64,000 nt of DNA. Origin: Allokutzneria multivorans (GTDB taxonomy: Bacteria; Actinomycetota; Actinomycetes; Mycobacteriales; Pseudonocardiaceae). The notes beneath the pieces are model-generated. The model saw only the letters and a list, made by a program, of their open reading frames with translations. It did not search any database and had not been told where the DNA came from. Below, piece after piece: positions 50,187 through 59,947 of the stretch (its first letter is position 1; each line of letters opens with the position of its first letter). A program made the position numbers and the translations under genes. The DNA lies in contig NZ_BAABAL010000019.1 in assembly GCF_039537405.1 (NCBI RefSeq), forward strand, positions 620,001-684,000, written 5' to 3'.

Positions 50187-51284
50187 TCACATGGCGGGCA
50201 TCTTCGAGGCGAGCAGCTCCGCACCGGCGCGCGCCTTCTGGCACGCGGCCTCGGGACCGGCCTGGGTGATCGACATGACGCTGAGCGCCTCCTTCTTGCC
50301 GGGGAGCTGCGTCTCGAAGGGGATGTGCGAGACCTCGATCGTGCAGGTGCCGGGCATGCCGGGCGCGGAGAACGGCAGCTGGACGGCGGCGGCGGGCCTG
50401 CCCCCGATCGGCGGGACCGACTTCACCATCTCGTTGTTCACGGCCGAGGTGAGGACGACGTCGACCAGCAAGGCGTCGGTCTTGGTGGACTTCGGGTCAA
50501 GGGTCCACAGGCAGTTGCGGATGCTGGGGCCCTGGTGGCGCGGCGGGGTGCCGCCGGTGACCGCGGTCACCACGTCGGGGGTGACCAGGCCACAGGCGTC
50601 CACGTTCACCAGCGAGTTGGCGGGGACCGAGCGGCGCGTGATCTGCCCGGCGCGCATCACCTTCAGCGCGCTGGAGAGCACGGTCTCCGCGGACTCGCAC
50701 GGGTCGGCCTGGGTGGAGTTGTTCCTCGTCGTGACCTCGACCTCGATCATCGACTTGTCCTTGAAGAGCGCGCGGCGGGTGCAGATCCTCGGCTCCTGGG
50801 AGGAGTAGACCTCGAAGTCATCGCGCGACTCCTTGGTCATCGGCCCCCTGTCCCCGGTCGAGGCCCTCTCCTCGTCGACGTAGACCATTCCGGAGTTGAG
50901 CGCGATGTCGACGACGCCGAGGTTCGGGGCCCTCTCGGCGGGGTCCTTGGGCGGTTCGCCCGCCCAGACCTCGATGCCGAAGGTGCAGGTGTCGATCTTG
51001 GTCTTGCCGCCGATGTAGTTGACCTTCTTGCCCAGCGTGTCCTGCGCGTCCTTCGGGAACAGCGCGCACGGGTCGACCTCCCTGCGCGCGTTCAGCTCGC
51101 CGAGCCCGGCGACCGGACCGGTGCCAGCGTCGATCTTGCTCTTGGCCTTCTTGCCCTTCTCCTCGGCTCCCGGAGCGGCTACGGGTTCACCGGGCACCGC
51201 CGAGGTGCACGCGGCCGTCAGTGCGATGGACGCCACGACGACGGTGGCGAGGAAACGAGACCTCCAGCTGGACATGGGCGGCAT
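50187..51284 (-). CDS. DUF3558-type lipoprotein
   Basis: A 365-residue lipoprotein with the lipobox ALTAAC near residue 26, followed by TSAVPGEP, a motif shared with the metallopeptidase at 1431. Two tandem DUF3558-like units follow, each starting around VDPC or VDACG (REVDPCALFPKDAQDTLG; VNVDACGLVTPDVVTAVTGG) with a conserved Cys before the second strand. The function of these surface lipoproteins is unknown. It starts 9 bases after the stop of the paralogous gene at 51294, with no ribosome site, so translational coupling is likely. Confidence 0.75.
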   Translation of the reverse strand: MPPMSSWRSRFLATVVVASIALTAACTSAVPGEPVAAPGAEEKGKKAKSKIDAGTGPVAGLGELNARREVDPCALFPKDAQDTLGKKVNYIGGKTKIDTCTFGIEVWAGEPPKDPAERAPNLGVVDIALNSGMVYVDEERASTGDRGPMTKESRDDFEVYSSQEPRICTRRALFKDKSMIEVEVTTRNNSTQADPCESAETVLSSALKVMRAGQITRRSVPANSLVNVDACGLVTPDVVTAVTGGTPPRHQGPSIRNCLWTLDPKSTKTDALLVDVVLTSAVNNEMVKSVPPIGGRPAAAVQLPFSAPGMPGTCTIEVSHIPFETQLPGKKEALSVMSITQAGPEAACQKARAGAELLASKMPAM

Positions 51285-51293
51285 GCTAGAGCG

Positions 51294-52223
51294 TCACGGA
51301 GCGCGGGGCAGCTTCGACCACACCTTTGCCGCCAGTTCCACGGCCGTCGCGCACAGCTGACGGGGCTGCTGGTCCGCGAAGACGACGAGCGCGATCGTCT
51401 CCACCTTGTCCCGCGCGAAGCCGATGTGCTGCGTGGCGACGCGGCAACCCGGCGGCAGCGGCGCCTCGGCGGGCTCGGCGCGGACCTCGGTCGCCCGCCC
51501 TGCCACGTCGCGCGCGTCGACGAGCCGCTGCGAACTCACGCCGATGTTCAGCACGACCCCGGTGTAGTCGGGTTTGCCCGCGCCCCAACGACAGTTGTGC
51601 CGGTTCGGCCCGTGCCTCGGCTCGGCACCGCCCGCGATCACGGCGACCTGTTCGCCGGTCAGCAGCTCGCACGGGTCGACGTGCAACCACGAACTCGGCG
51701 AAGCCGGGAAGAACCGGTATTTCCCGTGCAACACGGAGGAAACGACGGAGTCGGCGAGCGCGGCCGCGATGGAGCACGAGTCGGTTCTGGCTCCGTCCTT
51801 GGGAACCGCGTTCACCTGGACGTAGCGAAGGTCGGGAAAGACGACGTTGGCCGCGCAGGTGTCCTCGTACGGCACGGGTTCGCCCACGCGCAGCGCGCCG
51901 CGCCGGGTGAACGCGGTGCCGAGCGAGGACAGTTCCCGCTCGTCGGAGAGCCGGTTGTCGGTCATCACCCCGAGGTAGACGGTGCCGCCGCCGGGCTGCG
52001 CGAGCGGGATCTCGCAGGCGCTGAGGTCGAAGGCCTCGATCCGCTCCGGCGGGATGCCGTAGTGCCCGGGCAGCGCCGGGTCGACGAAGCCGCACGGGTC
52101 CACGCGGTGCCAGTCGGTGACCGTCCCCGCCCGCGCGTCCGAGTGGACCGCGGCGGGCGGGTCGGGCGCCGCACAACCGCTGAGCAGCAGCGCTCCCACC
52201 AGGCAGATTCCCCCGAACCCCAT
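51294..52223 (-). CDS. DUF3558-type lipoprotein (paralogue)
   Basis: A 309-residue lipoprotein (lipobox LLLSGC near residue 16) with two DUF3558-like units: HRVDPCGFVDPALPGHYG and LHVDPCELLTGEQVAVIAGG, the latter followed by HNCRWG as in its neighbours. It is 10 bases downstream of dhaM on the same strand but has TAGTGT at 52231-52236, 7 bases before its ATG, so it may also have its own leaderless transcript. Function is unknown. Confidence 0.75.
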   Translation of the reverse strand: MGFGGICLVGALLLSGCAAPDPPAAVHSDARAGTVTDWHRVDPCGFVDPALPGHYGIPPERIEAFDLSACEIPLAQPGGGTVYLGVMTDNRLSDERELSSLGTAFTRRGALRVGEPVPYEDTCAANVVFPDLRYVQVNAVPKDGARTDSCSIAAALADSVVSSVLHGKYRFFPASPSSWLHVDPCELLTGEQVAVIAGGAEPRHGPNRHNCRWGAGKPDYTGVVLNIGVSSQRLVDARDVAGRATEVRAEPAEAPLPPGCRVATQHIGFARDKVETIALVVFADQQPRQLCATAVELAAKVWSKLPRAP

Positions 52224-52233
52224 GCGGCCGACA

Positions 52234-52971
52234 CTAGGTCAGCCGCCGCGGGCCCGCACCCGGTCGTTCCTCCTCGCCGAAACCGGATTCGAGCAGCTCA
52301 GCGAGGGCGTCGACGGCCTTCTGCGCGTCGCGGCCAACCGCCCGGACGAGTAACTCGTCACCGCCCCGCGCGCCGAGTCCCATCAGCGCGAGCACGCTGC
52401 GCGCGTCGACCTCCTGGTCGCCGTGCCGGATCGAGACCTCGACGTCCAGCTCGGCGACCGCTCGGGCGGTCAGCGCGGCGGGCCTCGCGTGCATGCCGAG
52501 CTCGTTGCGCAGCACGAAGGTCCGCTCCAGCAGGCCGTCACCCCCGCCGTAGACGTGCCGGTCGAGGTCCATCTCGTCGAAGGCCTCGCCCTGCACGAAG
52601 GCGTGCGCCATGGCCGCGGCGGAACCGACCGCGTCGAGGTCCGCCCCGCCCTGCGCGCACACCGCCGCGGCGACCGCGCCCTCGACCAGCGGGGCGTCGG
52701 CGACGATGGCGCGGATCGGCGTGGTGAGCGATTCGACGGCCAGCTCAGCGGTCATCTGCGCGCTGCCGAGGTCGTAGAGCAGCACCACTCCGGCCCCGGA
52801 ATCGGCGCGCTCCAACGCGGCTGACACGCAGTCGAAGTCCGTGCCCAGTCCGCCGTCCTCGGTGCCGCCCGCAGGCATGATCCGCACGTCAGGGGCCATC
52901 TGGGCAGCCAGCTCCGTCACACCCGCCGCCAGCGCGGCGCTGTGCGAGACGATGACCAAGCCGACTCTCAC
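52234..52971 (-). CDS. dhaM: PTS-dependent dihydroxyacetone kinase, phosphotransfer subunit DhaM
   Basis: A 245-residue two-domain protein. An EIIA-mannose-type domain (GLVIVSHSAALAAGVTELAAQM, with the phospho-His in VSHS at about 10, and VLLYDLGSAQM) is fused to an HPr domain (FVLRNELGMHARPAALTARAV, phospho-His in GMHARPA). It relays phosphate from enzyme I to DhaL. No enzyme I domain is attached, so a separate PtsI is needed. GTG 52971 follows a GGGGGG site; a TTG codon just upstream is less likely. It is 13 bases after dhaL. Confidence 0.9.
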   Translation of the reverse strand: MRVGLVIVSHSAALAAGVTELAAQMAPDVRIMPAGGTEDGGLGTDFDCVSAALERADSGAGVVLLYDLGSAQMTAELAVESLTTPIRAIVADAPLVEGAVAAAVCAQGGADLDAVGSAAAMAHAFVQGEAFDEMDLDRHVYGGGDGLLERTFVLRNELGMHARPAALTARAVAELDVEVSIRHGDQEVDARSVLALMGLGARGGDELLVRAVGRDAQKAVDALAELLESGFGEEERPGAGPRRLT

Positions 52972-52984
52972 CAACTACCCCCCG

Positions 52985-53623
52985 TCACTGTCGCTGGGTC
53001 CGGGAAGCCGCGTCCGCCAGTGCGCGCAGCAGCACAGCCGTGGACCGTGCGCCGGGGTCGAGGTGGCCCGCGCTGCGCTCGCCGAGGTAGGAGGCGCGGC
53101 CCTTGCGCGCGACGAGCGGGACCGTCGCCGCCGCTCCTGCCGCGGCCGCGTCCGCCGCTGCCATGAGCACGTCGGCGATCCCCGCGTCCACAGTGGACCG
53201 TGCGGCCGCGACGGCCGGGGTGAGCGCGTCGACCATCGTCTTGTCGCCGGGTGCCGCTTTCCCTCGCGCCACAACGCCTTCGAGGGCGGCTTCGAGGGCG
53301 GTCGCGGCCATGCGACCGTCCACTTCGGACACGTCGCCGAGCGCGGTCGCCGCGCGCAGGAAGGCCGTGCCGTAGAGCGGCCCCGCCGCGCCGCCGACCG
53401 TGGAGATCAGCGTCGTCGCGGTCACCTTCAGCACCGCCGCGGGGCTGTCGAAGCCGCCGCCGTCGAGCTTGGCCACCACGGCGGTGAACCCCCGGTGCAG
53501 GTTCTCGCCGTGGTCGCCGTCGCCGATCACGCGGTCCAGCTCGACCAGCTCGTCACGGTGCTCGATGACCTTCTCCGCCGCCACGCGGACCGCGGCGGTG
53601 ACTTCTTCGACGGAGCAACCCAT
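52985..53623 (-). CDS. dhaL: Dihydroxyacetone kinase ADP-binding subunit DhaL
   Basis: A 212-residue subunit carrying the Mg-ADP that is phosphorylated by DhaM and used on DhaK-bound dihydroxyacetone. The metal-binding aspartates are in RVIGDGDHGENLHRGF, and TVGGAAGPLYGTAFLRAA and GDKTMVDAL are the family signatures; the C-terminal RSAGHLDPGARSTAVLLRA closes the domain. The start follows the dhaK stop with no gap. Confidence 0.92.
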   Translation of the reverse strand: MGCSVEEVTAAVRVAAEKVIEHRDELVELDRVIGDGDHGENLHRGFTAVVAKLDGGGFDSPAAVLKVTATTLISTVGGAAGPLYGTAFLRAATALGDVSEVDGRMAATALEAALEGVVARGKAAPGDKTMVDALTPAVAAARSTVDAGIADVLMAAADAAAAGAAATVPLVARKGRASYLGERSAGHLDPGARSTAVLLRALADAASRTQRQ

Positions 53624-54616
<993 letters not shown>

Positions 54617-54717
54617 CGCAGCCCTCCTTGCCCGCCCGGAAAAGTGACCCGCCCCGCATTGATACCCGCCGCGGGCGCAGTGGGAAAGCACACGCGCCGC
54701 TGGTGTTGATCACGACC

Positions 54718-54736
54718 TCTGGTTAGCCTCCCCTAA
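54718..54736. promoter_or_regulatory. Iron box (IdeR/DmdR-type)
   Basis: The 19 bases TCTGGTTAGCCTCCCCTAA match the actinobacterial consensus TTAGGTTAGSCTAACCTAA at about 15 positions, with both inner TTAG and outer CCTAA half-sites intact. It lies 47 bases before the siderophore-binding protein start, predicting repression when iron is plentiful. Confidence 0.8.
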
Positions 54737-54782
54737 CTTCGGGTGTGACCGGCGTGGTCACCCCGCGCAGAAGGAGTACGTC

Positions 54783-55793
54783 GTGCGCAGCAGGATCCCC
54801 GTCATCGCCGCCGTCGCGGCGCTCTCCCTCCTCGTCGGCGCTTGCGCGACCGGCAAACCCGCAGGCGACCAGCCCGCAGTGGCCCAGGGCGGCTCCGAGT
54901 TCGCCAAGGCCGCCGAGGAGAGCGCCAAGTTCGGCACCGACGCCGCTTCCGGGGTCTTCCCGCGCACCATCAAGCACGCGATGGGGAGCACCGTGCTGCA
55001 GAAGCGCCCGGAACGGGTGATCGTGCTCGACGGCGGCGAGCTCGACAACGTGGTCGCGCTCGGCGTCAAACCGGTCGGCGTCGCCTACACCGAGGGCTCC
55101 CCCGCGATGCCCGGCTACCTCGCGGCCAAGGCGGGCGAGCCGACCAACGTCGGCACCATCAACGCGCTGAAGCTGGAGGCGATCAAGGGCCTGCGCCCCG
55201 ACCTGATCCTGGGCTCGCGGCTGCGCGCCGAGCAGCTCTACCCCAAGCTCGCCGAGATCGCCCCGACCGTGTTCAGCCTGCGGCCCGGGTTCACCTGGAA
55301 GGAGAACTTCCGGCTCAACGCCGCCGCGCTCGACCGCACCGCCGACGCCACCGCCCAGCTCACCGATTACACCCGCCGCGCCAAGGAGATCGGCGCACTG
55401 GCGGAGCAGAAGCTCGGCAAGCGCCCCACCATCTCCATGGTCCGCTTCATGCCCGGCCGCATCCGCCTCTACGCGGCCAAGTCCTTCATCGGCACGATCC
55501 TCGTCGACGCCGGGCTGCCCCGGCCCACCGGCCAGGAGGTCGAGGACCTCGCCGTCGAGGTCAGCACCGAGCAGATCGGCAAGGCCGACGGCGACTGGAT
55601 CTTCGTCGGCACCTACGGCGACCCCGCCAAGACGCAGCAGTCCACCATCGTCGACGGCCCCGTCTGGAAGCAGCTCGGCGCCGCCAAGGCCAACCACGTC
55701 CGCACCGTCTCCGACGAAACCTGGTTCCTCGGCCTCGGCTCCCTCGGCGCCACCGAAGTCCTCAACGACCTCACCACCCTCCTCACGCGCTGA
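54783..55793 (+). CDS. Iron-siderophore ABC transporter binding lipoprotein
   Basis: A 336-residue class III solute-binding lipoprotein (lipobox LLVGAC near residue 21). The FecB/FhuD-like fold is marked by RVIVLDGGELDNVVALGVKPVGVAYTEG, NVGTINALKLEAIKGLRPDLILGS and FRLNAAALDRTADATAQL. It binds a ferric siderophore and passes it to a permease that is not encoded here. GTG 54783 follows AAGGAG, downstream of an iron box. Its TGA is the first three bases of a TGAATGA repeat. Confidence 0.9.
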   Translation: MRSRIPVIAAVAALSLLVGACATGKPAGDQPAVAQGGSEFAKAAEESAKFGTDAASGVFPRTIKHAMGSTVLQKRPERVIVLDGGELDNVVALGVKPVGVAYTEGSPAMPGYLAAKAGEPTNVGTINALKLEAIKGLRPDLILGSRLRAEQLYPKLAEIAPTVFSLRPGFTWKENFRLNAAALDRTADATAQLTDYTRRAKEIGALAEQKLGKRPTISMVRFMPGRIRLYAAKSFIGTILVDAGLPRPTGQEVEDLAVEVSTEQIGKADGDWIFVGTYGDPAKTQQSTIVDGPVWKQLGAAKANHVRTVSDETWFLGLGSLGATEVLNDLTTLLTR

Positions 55794-55870
55794 ATGACTC
55801 ATTGAGGTACTTGAGGGTCCTAAATGAGTCATTCAGGACCCTCAACGCTACAAACGGTCCATTGGGAACT
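55791..55870. repeat. TGAATGA palindromic repeat, copy 3
   Basis: TGAATGACTCATTGAGG, a connecting TACTTGAGGG, then a palindrome centred on AAATGAGTCATTCA, and a tail with CCATTGGG. The order of parts is the same as in the copy at 9067. The stop codon of the siderophore-binding gene is part of the element. Confidence 0.8.
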
Positions 55871-55948
55871 TGTCCACATCTCGACCGGCTGTCCACAGAA
55901 TGCGGCTTCCCGGCACATTCACCCGAGAACTGGGCTGACGATGGTTCC

Positions 55949-56890
55949 ATGCGTCGAGGATTCTGGGCAGCAGATGCCGAACTGATCTACCGCAGGAGCA
56001 GCCGGGGCGTCATCCGCGCCGCCACGCTCATCGAGATGGGGATGTCATCGCGGAGTGTCTACGCTCGCTGCCGGGCGGGCGGTCCTTGGCGACGCATGCT
56101 CCCCGGCGTGATCCTGCTCAGTCCCGGACCACCGTCCGTGGAGCAGCGGATAGCCGCTGCGCTGCTGTACGCACGCCAAGACGCCTTGGTCACGGGGCGC
56201 GAGGCATGTCGACTGCACGGCCTACGACAGCTGCCGGAATCCGAGAAGGTCCACCTCCTCATGAGCAGCTTCCGCAAACGGATCAGCAGCGAGTTCGTCA
56301 TCGTGGAAAGGACGACACGACTGCCGCGTCCCCAGATCAAGGGCGGCTTCCCGGTCGCACCCCTGGCGCGGGCGGTCCTGGACACGTCGAGACGGCTGAG
56401 AACCCTGGACCCGGCACGTGCGCTGCTTGCTGAGGCTGTCCAACGCGGTCGCTGTCAGATGTCGGACCTCGACCACGAACTCGCTGAGGGAAGCCAACGA
56501 GGTTCGGCGGTTCCGCGCCGAGTGTTGGCCACCATCGGCCTTGGTGCCAGGTCTGTCGCGGAGATCGACGCGATGCGGTTGTGGGAACAAAGTGGGCTTC
56601 CGAAGGCGCAGTGGAACGTGCCCGTCCACGACACCAACGGCGTGCTCATCGGAGTTCCCGACGCGTGGTGCGTTGAGGCATCACTGGCCTGGGAAATCGA
56701 CTCCTACGAGTTCCACCTCAACCCAAAGGACTACGCGAGGACACTCCAGCGGAACACGCGATACGCCATGGCTGGTATCCATGTGGTGCAAACACTTCCT
56801 AGCCGCCTCAGATCCGCACCAGAGGATGTCATCGCCGAATTGAGGCGAGCCTACAACGCCGCCGTGATCCGCTCAGCCGGAACAGGCTGA
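55949..56890 (+). CDS. AbiEi-like protein with nuclease-like C-terminal domain
   Basis: A 313-residue protein. The N-terminus (ELIYRRSSRGVIRAATLIEMGMSSRSVYARCRAGGPWRRMLPGVI) resembles the winged-helix type IV antitoxin AbiEi, and the C-terminal ~90 residues (AWCVEASLAWEIDSYEFHLNPKDYARTLQRNTRYAMAGIHVVQTLPSRL) look like the DUF559/restriction-endonuclease-like domain common behind such N-termini in actinobacteria. No AbiEii toxin is adjacent; one with a different antitoxin lies 11 kb away. TGAATGA repeats flank it on both sides. Nuclease activity is only suggested. The start ATG 55949 lacks a ribosome site. Confidence 0.7.
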   Translation: MRRGFWAADAELIYRRSSRGVIRAATLIEMGMSSRSVYARCRAGGPWRRMLPGVILLSPGPPSVEQRIAAALLYARQDALVTGREACRLHGLRQLPESEKVHLLMSSFRKRISSEFVIVERTTRLPRPQIKGGFPVAPLARAVLDTSRRLRTLDPARALLAEAVQRGRCQMSDLDHELAEGSQRGSAVPRRVLATIGLGARSVAEIDAMRLWEQSGLPKAQWNVPVHDTNGVLIGVPDAWCVEASLAWEIDSYEFHLNPKDYARTLQRNTRYAMAGIHVVQTLPSRLRSAPEDVIAELRRAYNAAVIRSAGTG

Positions 56891-56903
56891 GGCCCCCGTA
56901 ATC

Positions 56904-56983
56904 CCTGAATGACTCATTCAGGACGCTCAACTCCCCGAATGAGTCATTGAGCGCGCTCAAGTACCTGAATGAGTCATTCAGGG
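56904..56983. repeat. TGAATGA palindromic repeat, copy 4
   Basis: Three TGAATGA-type cores occur in 80 bases: CCTGAATGACTCATTCAGG (56904-56922), CCGAATGAGTCATTGAG and CCTGAATGAGTCATTCAGG near the end, joined by GCTCAA segments. It fills the gap before the convergent aldehyde dehydrogenase stop. Confidence 0.8.
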
Positions 56984-57015
56984 CTGAAGCCGGGGGCTGG
57001 GGCCGAAGGGAGGGG

Positions 57016-58506
57016 TCAGCGGCGGTAGAGGAGGCGGGTGAGGCGGACCAGGCGGCGGAGGGTGCCGTTGGCGCGGGCGAAGGTGTTGGGCTGCAAGGGG
57101 GCCCAGAAGCGGCGGCGGGTGACGGATTGGGGGCGGGCGAACTCGCGGAGGCCGTCGGCGCCGTGGATGCGGCCGAAGCCGGAGTCGCCGACGCCGCCGA
57201 AGGGGAGGGAGGCGATGCCTGCGAAGGAGACGACGCCGTTGACCGAGACCATGCCGCAGCGCAGGCGGCGGGCCAGCTCGGGGCCTCGGGAGCGGGAGAA
57301 GACGGTGGCGCCGAGGCCGTAACGGGTGGCGTTGGCCAGCTCGACGGCTTCGTCCACAGTGGACACGCGGTTGATCGTGAGGGTGGGCCCGAAGGTCTCC
57401 TCGGTGATCGCGGCGGAGTCCTCGGGCACGTCGGCGAGCACGACGGGCTCGACGTACGGCGGGCGCACGGAGTCGAGGCCGCCGACGAGCGCGCGGCCGC
57501 CCTTGTCGAGCGCGTCGGCGATGTGCGACCGGATGATGCCGACCTGCTCGGGCATGGTGATCGGACCGAGGTGCGCGGTGGCCTGGCCGCCGGGCTTGAG
57601 CTTGCGGGCGCGGCGCACGACGAGCTCGGTGAAGCGGTCGGCGACGGAGTCGACGACGTACACGCGCTCGACGCCGACGCAGGTCTGCCCGGCGTTGGAC
57701 ATGGCGCCCCACACGGCGGCCTCGGCGGCGGCCTCCAGGTCGGCGTCGGAGTCCACGATCAGCGGGTCCTTGCCGCCGCACTCCACCAGGACGGGGGTCA
57801 GCGACTCCGCGCACGCGGCCATCACGCGCTTGCCGGTGGCGGTCGAACCGGTGAAGGCGACCTTGTCGACGCCCGAGCGACAGAGCGCCGCGCCGGTGGC
57901 GCCGAAGCCGGTGACGACGGTCAGCACCGGGTGCTCGGGGACGACCTCGGCGAAGGTCGACGCGAGCCACTCGCCGACGCCGGGGGTCAGCTCGCTGGGC
58001 TTGAACACCACGGCGTTGCCGGCGGCGAGCGCGTAGGCGATCGACCCCATCGGGGTGAAGGCCGGGTAGTTCCACGGGCCGATCACGCCGACGACGCCCA
58101 TCGGCAGGTACTCCACCGTCGCCGCCTGGTTGAACATCAGCTTGCCCGGGGAGACGCGGCGGCGGCGCAGCACCTTCTCCGCGTTGCGCGCGGCCCAGTG
58201 CAGGTGGTCGACGACCAGGACGAGTTCCAGGCGCGCGTCGTCCAGCGGTTTGCCGGTCTCCGCGCAGACCAGCTCCACGATGTCGTCGAGCCTGCGAAGG
58301 ATGAGCGCGCGCCACGCGTCCAGCCGCCGTTTGCGCTCGGCGTGGTCGAGGCCGCCCCACCACTGCGCGGCGGTGCGCGCGCGGGTGGCCGCGGCACGGA
58401 CCTCGATCGGGGAGTGCACCCGGTGCTTGCCGATCACCTCAGCGGTGCGCGGATCCAGGGAGGTGAACCACTGCTCGTCGGCCTGCTGGGACACGGCTCG
58501 GCTCAT
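57016..58506 (-). CDS. Aldehyde dehydrogenase (succinic-semialdehyde-type)
   Basis: A 496-residue NAD(P)-dependent aldehyde dehydrogenase. Catalytic Cys276 (NAGQTCVG), general base Glu242 (VECGGKDP), the nucleotide motif FTGSTATGK and VIGPWNYP are all present. The family resembles SSADH/benzaldehyde dehydrogenases; a role in the hydroxyproline or GABA pathway is possible but not shown by position. The C-terminal tail is Arg-rich (RRLVRLTRLLYRR). It reads toward the repeats at 56904. Confidence 0.85.
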   Translation of the reverse strand: MSRAVSQQADEQWFTSLDPRTAEVIGKHRVHSPIEVRAAATRARTAAQWWGGLDHAERKRRLDAWRALILRRLDDIVELVCAETGKPLDDARLELVLVVDHLHWAARNAEKVLRRRRVSPGKLMFNQAATVEYLPMGVVGVIGPWNYPAFTPMGSIAYALAAGNAVVFKPSELTPGVGEWLASTFAEVVPEHPVLTVVTGFGATGAALCRSGVDKVAFTGSTATGKRVMAACAESLTPVLVECGGKDPLIVDSDADLEAAAEAAVWGAMSNAGQTCVGVERVYVVDSVADRFTELVVRRARKLKPGGQATAHLGPITMPEQVGIIRSHIADALDKGGRALVGGLDSVRPPYVEPVVLADVPEDSAAITEETFGPTLTINRVSTVDEAVELANATRYGLGATVFSRSRGPELARRLRCGMVSVNGVVSFAGIASLPFGGVGDSGFGRIHGADGLREFARPQSVTRRRFWAPLQPNTFARANGTLRRLVRLTRLLYRR

Positions 58507-58608
58507 CGCGATCTCCCCGTCCGTTCAGAAAACCTTTCGGTTACCAAACAGTACGCAACACTTCGGCGCCAAGGGGAGACCCTCTGTGACCGGCCCCACA
58601 GCCCACGG

Positions 58609-59610
58609 CTACGGCTTGGGGAGCTTGGGCACCAGCGCCTTGGCCACGGTGGTGGCCTTCGCGCAGAGGTCGATGTCGACGCCCTTCTTCGTGTTGTCGA
58701 CGCTGACCGTGGCGACCTCGCCCTTGCCGTCGGTGGTCGCCTTGTGCAGCCACTCGATCTTGCACGAGTTGCCGAAGCTGTCGTCCTTGCGCTGGTAGGC
58801 GGTGACCCCCTCGATGGTCACGACCTCGGCCTTCTTGTTCGCGCTGCTGTTCTTGGGGTCGGTGTTCTCGGCGAACTCGATCCCGAAGGACAGGCTGTCC
58901 CGCCGCCAGTTGCACCGGTACAGGTCGTAGGGGGTCATCGACGGCGTGCCGCCGAGCACCTCGGTCGCGGTCACCGGGGAGAAGATCGCGCAGGGGTCGA
59001 CCGAGGTGAGCGAGCCCTTGTTGCCCTGGGGGCGCAGCGGCGCGTTGGTCCGGATGCGGTTGATCGCGGACTCGTTGAGCCGCCTGCCCACGTCGCAGGA
59101 GTCACCCTCGTAGTCGACCTGGGCGACGATGCCCAGCACCACGGAGCCCTCCTGGACGACCGACTTGACGAAGCAGGTCGTGGTCGAGGTGGACTCGACG
59201 GTGGTGAGCCCGGCCAGCTTGGTGGTCTTGGCGGTGTCGGAGATGAGGACGTTCTGGCCGAGGCGCAGCGTGATGCTCAGCCGCTTGCCAGCGCCGTCCT
59301 TCATGTAGTTGCCGCAGTCGGAGAGCGCGACGGCCCTGCTGGAGGCCGGGACGCCGAACGCTGACAGCGTCTGCGTGTCCATCAGCGCGCACGGGTCGAC
59401 GGCGCGCAGGCGCTCCGGGGCGAACACGGGTTCTACCGGCCGCGGCGGCGTGTTGGGCTGCGGCTTCTGGACCACCTTGGCGGGGACGACCGTCCTCGGG
59501 TGGTTGACCTTCGCCAGGTCGGCCTGGCTCCCGCATCCGGCGAGCAGGAATGCCCCGGACAGGGCGATTGCCGTCCACACGGTTCTGGCTGGGCTGCGCA
59601 CGAGGTGCAC
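58609..59610 (-). CDS. DUF3558-type lipoprotein (third copy)
   Basis: About 333 residues. The signal peptide ends at lipobox FLLAGC, and two DUF3558-like units follow (RAVDPCALMDTQTLSAFGV; TSVDPCAIFSPVTATEVLGG with YRCNWRRD). The plan is the same as in the two lipoproteins at 50187 and 51294. I chose GTG 59610, which gives a normal signal peptide (VHLVRSPARTVWTAIALSG); ATG 59649 in the same frame is possible. Function is unknown. Confidence 0.75.
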   Translation of the reverse strand: MHLVRSPARTVWTAIALSGAFLLAGCGSQADLAKVNHPRTVVPAKVVQKPQPNTPPRPVEPVFAPERLRAVDPCALMDTQTLSAFGVPASSRAVALSDCGNYMKDGAGKRLSITLRLGQNVLISDTAKTTKLAGLTTVESTSTTTCFVKSVVQEGSVVLGIVAQVDYEGDSCDVGRRLNESAINRIRTNAPLRPQGNKGSLTSVDPCAIFSPVTATEVLGGTPSMTPYDLYRCNWRRDSLSFGIEFAENTDPKNSSANKKAEVVTIEGVTAYQRKDDSFGNSCKIEWLHKATTDGKGEVATVSVDNTKKGVDIDLCAKATTVAKALVPKLPKP

Positions 59611-59803
59611 GGTAGCGACCCCGTCGGACACGCGTGCAGGGAACCTCATGATCAGCGCCATTTCAATACGGAGAGTGCGCGATGTCACGGAGAGGTTCGG
59701 AAACGATCCAGAAGCTCCTGGCGATGTACCGGGTGGAAGCACCCAGTACATCGCCGCGAGGACTGCTTGCAGGTCCGAGCCGTCCGCACAGGAGGTGAAA
59801 CAC

Positions 59804-59947
59804 ATGCGAGACACCAGCAAGGGCGGTCATCTGGCCCGTCGGGGACGGGTCCGCACCGGTCTCGGCCGCGCGGTCCGCTGGATCGACGACTGGACCGTCG
59901 AGGCCTTCAACCCGGTCTACCCGTACCGGGGCCGCACCCGCCGCTAG
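59804..59947 (+). CDS. Small basic protein (47 residues)
   Basis: ATG 59804 follows AGGAGGTGA, one of the strongest ribosome sites in the window. The product (MRDTSKGGHLARRGRVRTG, then AVRWIDDWTVEAFNPVYPY, ending in an Arg-rich tail) is basic, without a membrane helix, and has two Trp and a Pro/Tyr cluster. Its stop overlaps the stop of the convergent gene at 59944. No family is recognised. Confidence 0.6.
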   Translation: MRDTSKGGHLARRGRVRTGLGRAVRWIDDWTVEAFNPVYPYRGRTRR

